Assembly (NCBI RefSeq): GCF_020906515.1
Contig: NC_085849.1
Location: 3,472,001-3,536,000, forward strand
Origin: Vanrija pseudolonga
Taxonomy: Eukaryota > Basidiomycota > Tremellomycetes > Trichosporonales > Trichosporonaceae
Length of the DNA stretch: 64,000 nucleotides
Direction of reading: 5' to 3'
Part shown: piece after piece, positions 59,603-64,000 of the stretch
Layout: each line of letters opens with the position of its first letter
Position numbering within the stretch: the first letter of the stretch is position 1
The notes under the pieces: model-generated
Told to the model about the DNA's origin: nothing
What the model saw: the letters and a program-made list of their open reading frames with translations, nothing else
Databases searched by the model: none
Translations under genes and position numbers: made by a program

Positions 59603-61939
59603 ATGCCGTTCAGAGCACGCCTCCATCCTGGAACGATAGCGCGGCGCGCGGCCGCGCGCCGCGTCCTCGCCCTCCCGCTCCCCCCTCCCCTTCCCGCAAC
59701 TCTCCCTCCAAGCACCCCGCTCGCCGGTCCGGGGCCGTCCAGCGCGCGATGGTACGGCTCGGCTACCGCCCCGCGCCAGTCCGCCTTCTCCGACTTCTTC
59801 TCGCGCCGGCGTCGGCGGGCACCGCAGCAGGAGGAATCACCCGCCGCGGCCGTGCTGGCGTCCCTCGCCTCGGGGAGGACAGGGGCCATCAACACCGCGT
59901 ACTTTGCGCTCTTGGACGCCCGGCGCCAGCTGTCCGCCGAGGACGCCGCGAGCGTAATGGAAGCCCTGGCGACACGTGCCGACCCACGGGCGTTCTCCCT
60001 CCTCGAGCGGGTGTACGCCGCCCTCGAAAGCGTGCACGGTGTCACCCCGAGCGAACGACACTACGCGGCGATGATCACCGGCCTCGCGACGGCCGGGCGC
60101 GCGCGCGACGCCTTGGCTTTCGCAAGAGAGACGGGCAGCCCCGTGCCGTTTGACGCCGTTGCAGCTGCCGCGGCGCTGCACGAACCCGACGCGTTCGACG
60201 AGGTGATCACCGCTGCGAAAGCAGCAGGGCAGCTGAGCGAGCGGCTGTACGCACCGCGATTCGAGGCGCTGCTCGACCGGCGGGCCGCCAAGAGCATGAG
60301 CGACGTCGACGCCATCGCGGCCGCGATGGACAGCGACGGGCTGACTCTGGGCCCGTGGTGCGAGGTGTCGCTCGCGCGCGTGTACCTCGTCCTCGGGGAG
60401 AACGAGCGCGCCGCCGCGCTCGTCGGCAGCTGGGCGCCCGAGACGGCCGAGCCCGAGCTCGCGCCGGCGCTGTACGACGCCGCACTGGCAGTGTACATGG
60501 GTGTGGGGGACACGGCGGCCGTCGAGCGCGTCGTGGCTGCCATGTCGCGCACGTTCGGCACCCCCGGCGGCGCGTACCCCCGTGCGCTCGAGTACCTTGT
60601 CCGGTCACGACTGGGCGGCGACCTGAGCAGCGCGAACAGCATCATTGAGGCGGCTGACGCCGTCGGCCGCGCATCTGCGCGCGACCTGCCGCCTTCGGCG
60701 TGGCAGCGGGTCATCCTCGGCGCGCTCGAGGGCCCAGGGGGCCTGCAGACCGCGTTCGAGGTGTACACTGCTGCACGGACCCGCGCGACGGTCATCGACG
60801 CGACGCTTGCGCAGGCGCTCGTCGAGGCGCTCGCGTGGCCTCCTGCTGCCGAGGGTAGCGCGCGCGCGACCCCGCGGCTCGCCGAAGCCATGGAGGTGTA
60901 CGGCGACCTGATTACCGCTGCCGACGGCGACCGGAGCGTCGAGGCGCTGCAGCCCACCGCGCGGCTGTACCTGCCCCTCCTGCGCGCGTGCGCGGCCCTA
61001 GGGACGGAGGCGCACGCAACCGCGCTGCAGCTCCTCGCCGACATCAAGGACCGCGGCGCGCACTTCCCCCCGGTCAAGAACCGCAGCCACCAGATCACGG
61101 AGCTCATCGTCGACCTGATGCGCAGCGCGGGCGGCCACCCCGAAGCGCACGCAGCGTACCGGGCCGTGCGCGCGGCGTGGCCGTACCCGCTCTCGCGGGC
61201 GCAGCACGACACGATCGTGACGCAGTTCCTCAAGCTCGAGTACCCCGACTCTGTCGTCTCCAAACCAGAGTTTGTCTTCTCCCTCATGGACGACATGCGC
61301 GCAGAGGGCTACCACCCCGGCACGCTGGTCCTCACGACCCTGCTGAGCAAGTACGCTGCGCTGTGCAAGCGCATGCAGAGGCAGTACAGGGACGCGCCGG
61401 CCGAGCTCTCGTTCCGCCTGCAGGCGCTGCTGTCCGCCACGCGCGACGTGCATTCGCTCGTGTCGCTCGACGCGCTCATCGAGGTCGACGTGCCGCTGCT
61501 CACGGCGCTGATGGACGCGCTGTCCAGCGCAGGCGTGTACGAGGAGGCAATGGAGGTGTGGGACCAGATTGTGCGCCGGCGCGAGGGCACGCCGCCCGAG
61601 GACGCGGCCCGCCTCTTCGGGCCGGCGATCTCCGTCGCCCTCGACACGTGCGGGTTCTATGGCAACCTGCCGCGCGCGCGCAAGATCTGGCACTGGGCCC
61701 AGCGCCACGACCTCCGCACCGACCGCCACTACCTCGCCTGGGTCGAGTGCCTGCTCCGCTGCGGCAAGCTCGACGAGGCGCTAGACGTCATCACGGGCAT
61801 GTTGCGGCCCAGCAAGGAGATTGCCGCGCTGCCGCTCAAGCTGTACCGCAGCACTGAGGACATTAATCTTATCAGGGAGAGACTGAGTGAGCGTTTCCCC
61901 GAATGGTGGGACGAGCTCGCTGCCAGTGTCAACCTGTAA
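59603..61939 (+). CDS. Mitochondrial PPR-like protein
   Basis: Single-exon gene of 778 residues. The N-terminus MPFRARLHPGTIARRAAARR is rich in Arg and lacks acids, a likely mitochondrial presequence. The body is a chain of paired helices of the pentatricopeptide type (for example YAAMITGLATAGRARDALAF and LLTALMDALSSAGVYEEAME, then HYLAWVECLLRCGKLDEALD). Such proteins bind organellar RNA and support its processing or translation. The C-terminal PEWWDELAASV is distinctive. I take the ATG at 59603; the frame is open upstream but only from a non-ATG codon. Its target RNA and orthologue are unknown. GC content is very high. Confidence 0.8.
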   Translation: MPFRARLHPGTIARRAAARRVLALPLPPPLPATLPPSTPLAGPGPSSARWYGSATAPRQSAFSDFFSRRRRRAPQQEESPAAAVLASLASGRTGAINTAYFALLDARRQLSAEDAASVMEALATRADPRAFSLLERVYAALESVHGVTPSERHYAAMITGLATAGRARDALAFARETGSPVPFDAVAAAAALHEPDAFDEVITAAKAAGQLSERLYAPRFEALLDRRAAKSMSDVDAIAAAMDSDGLTLGPWCEVSLARVYLVLGENERAAALVGSWAPETAEPELAPALYDAALAVYMGVGDTAAVERVVAAMSRTFGTPGGAYPRALEYLVRSRLGGDLSSANSIIEAADAVGRASARDLPPSAWQRVILGALEGPGGLQTAFEVYTAARTRATVIDATLAQALVEALAWPPAAEGSARATPRLAEAMEVYGDLITAADGDRSVEALQPTARLYLPLLRACAALGTEAHATALQLLADIKDRGAHFPPVKNRSHQITELIVDLMRSAGGHPEAHAAYRAVRAAWPYPLSRAQHDTIVTQFLKLEYPDSVVSKPEFVFSLMDDMRAEGYHPGTLVLTTLLSKYAALCKRMQRQYRDAPAELSFRLQALLSATRDVHSLVSLDALIEVDVPLLTALMDALSSAGVYEEAMEVWDQIVRRREGTPPEDAARLFGPAISVALDTCGFYGNLPRARKIWHWAQRHDLRTDRHYLAWVECLLRCGKLDEALDVITGMLRPSKEIAALPLKLYRSTEDINLIRERLSERFPEWWDELAASVNL

Positions 61940-62275
61940 AACCATAGCATATGCATTGGGGGTGCGCAGAGATAGTCAGGAGCGACGTGCCGTGCCGAGC
62001 CCTAGCCGTGCCGTGCCGCGTCATCTCCCCCTCCGACCAGTCCAACCAAATACCACCTCCACTGCATTCGCGCCATTCGCGCCGCGCCGCACAGATGAAT
62101 GCGCTACAAGAGTACAGACAGCTATTACACCAATCTCTCTCGTATTATCCCTTCAGGGAGGGTAGTGTCAACGACAAGGGTATGAGCCAGAGTCGCGGGT
62201 ATCGTCGGGTCGCAAGGTATCGCGTGTATATGTGCCGTTGAGGCAGATGGCTTGTGTCGCCTTTTTGATCGACTA
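61940..62275. other. Intergenic, PPR-like gene and OPI3 3' ends
   Basis: 336 bp between convergent stops. A short GTGCCGTGCCG/GTGCCGTGCCG duplication lies near 61,988-62,020; nothing else recognised. Confidence 0.45.
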
Positions 62276-63636
62276 CTAGTCGGTGTCCTCGCCGGCCGAG
62301 CCGTGCGCGCGGCTGCGCGAGCGCGTGACACGCTGCGGCGTGCCCTCGCCGAGCTCCGAGGGGGCGACAGACTTGCGCGTCCGGCGGCGGGGCGTCGCGG
62401 TGCCGTTGGACGTGGCCTCGGCGGCCGCGGCCTTGAGCTTGGTCGCCGTCGCGGCGGCGCTCGAGCTCACGTCCGAGTCGGTCTTGTCGGCGATGCGCGA
62501 CGACTTGCGGGGCGTCTGGGGAGCGGCCGAGACGTCCTTCTTCTCCTTCTTGGCGGCAGCGGCCTTCTTGGCAGCCGACGAGTAGATCTCACCGGTGAAG
62601 GGACTGCGCGGTGTCAGTGGGGCCTTGGGAGATGCACTCACCCCTCGTAGCGGAGCGCGATGGCGTAGACGACCCAGACGAGGGCGGAGAGAACGATACC
62701 GGCGGGGGACTCGTACCTGGGGTGGGGGTCAGCTGGCATTGTTACGGACTACCCAGCTCAACTCACCAGATAGCAGTGCCGAGGAACGCGAGGGTCGAGC
62801 CGACGTACATCGGGTCCTCGAGCACGTTGAAGGGGAAGCCGGTGACGCGCTCCTTCATGAGGATACCGCAGTAGTCGCCGAGGTAAGTGCCTGTGGTGTG
62901 AGCTGCGACCGTTTTCCTGGTCGGCCGACTCACCGACAATGCCGAGGGCGTAGATCGAGGTGACGACAAACACCTGGCCCGTGACGAAGAGGGCGAGCGC
63001 GAGGGCCTTGAACACGGGCTGGGCGAGCACAGCGAGGTGGGGCTGGTGGCGGAGCGCGTTCTGGTAGCTGGCGGTAGTGATGGTGGTCAGACATTTTCGG
63101 CCTCGGGAAACGGCGAGCCGGCGTCGCACGACTACTCGGGCCTGAAATCCGGCCATGTCGTCGCCGGCTCCGGCCGGCGTAAAGAAAGCCCAGCCTACTC
63201 ACAGATGGTCGCGGAGGATGCCGAGCGAGAAGATGGTCACGAAGAAGAAGTAGGTCGCGGGGAGGGAGCCGCCGAGGAGCTTGCGGAGCGTGTGGTTGCG
63301 GTACTCTGGTGTGGTGTGTGAGTGTGTGTGATCCGGTGCCAAGAGATAGGGCGGGCGAAGCAAGCGCCGGCGTCGGCGTCGGTGCTGGCGCCGACGCATG
63401 CACGCCGCCTTCTGCCCCTCCCCCACACACCGCTACGCACCATTCCGCGCGGTAATGTTCCAGTAGAGCGGGTTGAAGATGATGGAAGCGATCGCAAGCC
63501 ACAGCGTCGGCTGGGACACGTCGATGGCGTCCTTCCAGCTGTCGGCGTAGACGTACCCCGCGTTCGAGAGGGGGAGGTACGCGGCGACCTTGGGCGGGAT
63601 GTAGGCGATGACGGTCTCGTAGGTGGTGGTCGACAT
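62276..63636 (-). CDS. OPI3: Phospholipid N-methyltransferase (Opi3-like) with C-terminal extension
   Basis: ER enzyme that methylates phosphatidyl-monomethylethanolamine to phosphatidylcholine using SAM. Six exons (63441-63636, 63203-63305, 62934-63067, 62767-62890, 62642-62716, 62276-62603) give 319 residues. The family core is clear: [17 protein letters not shown], then [18 protein letters not shown] and ALRYEGPFTGEIY, with four hydrophobic segments. Yeast Opi3 stops about there at 206 residues; here roughly 100 more follow, Lys/Ala-rich then Ser/Thr/Arg-rich ([13 protein letters not shown]), ending AGEDTD. The tail has no membrane segment. Two 135-nt introns are long for this region. Confidence 0.9.
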
Positions 63637-64000
63637 GGTGGCGCGGAGAGGTAACAATAATGCCACGATAAGCCAGAAGTTGAAGTCTGAGCTGCTTGCT
63701 GCCAGAGGAGACGGCCGACGAAGTAAAGTAAAGTGACGGGCCCACGTGAATGGAGTGATTGTGAAATGGGAAGAAAGGCGCGACGCTGCATTAACGGGAG
63801 CGAATGGGACACTTAGGCGTGGGGTGGGTGGGGTGTGGCCATGCTGCCAAGTGGCGAATGCACCCCGCCCACTCCACTTTGTTTACACTTTTCCGGCCCC
63901 CCAATGGCTGACAACAACAAATTAACGGGGTACCGCTTGTGCCAATTTCCGAGCTAAACAACAACATGCCGAGCTAGCTGCAACACCAGCACCACTCGCT
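63637..64000. promoter_or_regulatory. OPI3 upstream region
   Basis: 364 bp to the window end. It contains CCAAT-like patches (cccccaatggc near 63,900) and TTTGTTTACA; no gene is supported. Confidence 0.4.

Overview
The window is nuclear DNA of a basidiomycete fungus. Every multi-exon gene is read through very short introns (33-60 nt, GTRNGT...CTRAY...YAG). The coding DNA is GC-rich with C-ending codons, and the conserved genes are fungal (eEF3, NAD-saccharopine dehydrogenase, Trs120, Fmp27, Opi3, Wss1). The style, plus an F-box-like protein resembling a family expanded in Trichosporon relatives, suggests Tremellomycetes, probably Trichosporonales. The order is an inference and the genus is not resolved.

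Layout. 1-13,833: 3' end of NOC4 (+), a PHD/SET Set3-like gene (-), BRR2 (+). 13,834-23,967: an accessory interval with tRNA-Gly(GCC) (-), an F-box-like gene (+), tRNA-Tyr(GTA) with intron (+), and a divergent pair of unrecognised genes (here 'B', -, 704 aa; 'C', +, 755 aa, Cys-rich). The last exons and 3' UTR of gene C recur as an inverted partial copy beyond the far end of gene B, so the pair sits between two inverted repeats about 5.5 kb apart. 23,968-34,766: YEF3/eEF3 (-), DPS1 (-), LYS1 (+), a small unknown gene (-), RPS28 (-). 35,079-44,458: SMC5 (+, 22 exons) convergent with TRS120 (-). 44,840-47,695: TMA16 (+), a 65-aa Cys-rich protein (-), a short-chain dehydrogenase (+). 47,867-56,900: FMP27 lipid-transfer protein (-, 2,893 aa). 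58,109-64,000: WSS1 protease (+), a mitochondrial PPR-type protein (+), OPI3 phospholipid methyltransferase (-) with an extra C-terminal tail.

Functionally most of the window is housekeeping: ribosome biogenesis (NOC4, TMA16), translation (YEF3, DPS1, RPS28, two tRNAs), splicing (BRR2), chromatin and genome stability (SET3-like, SMC5, WSS1), membrane traffic and lipid metabolism (TRS120, FMP27, OPI3), and lysine synthesis (LYS1). Convergent pairs are tightly packed (about 80-210 bp between stops); divergent pairs have about 0.3-1.6 kb. No transposase, reverse transcriptase, retroelement, virus-like element, rRNA or CRISPR array was recognised. The part most worth following up is the B/C cassette at 17.3-23.2 kb.

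Splice sites were placed by hand from consensus and reading frame; no alignment or transcript data were available.
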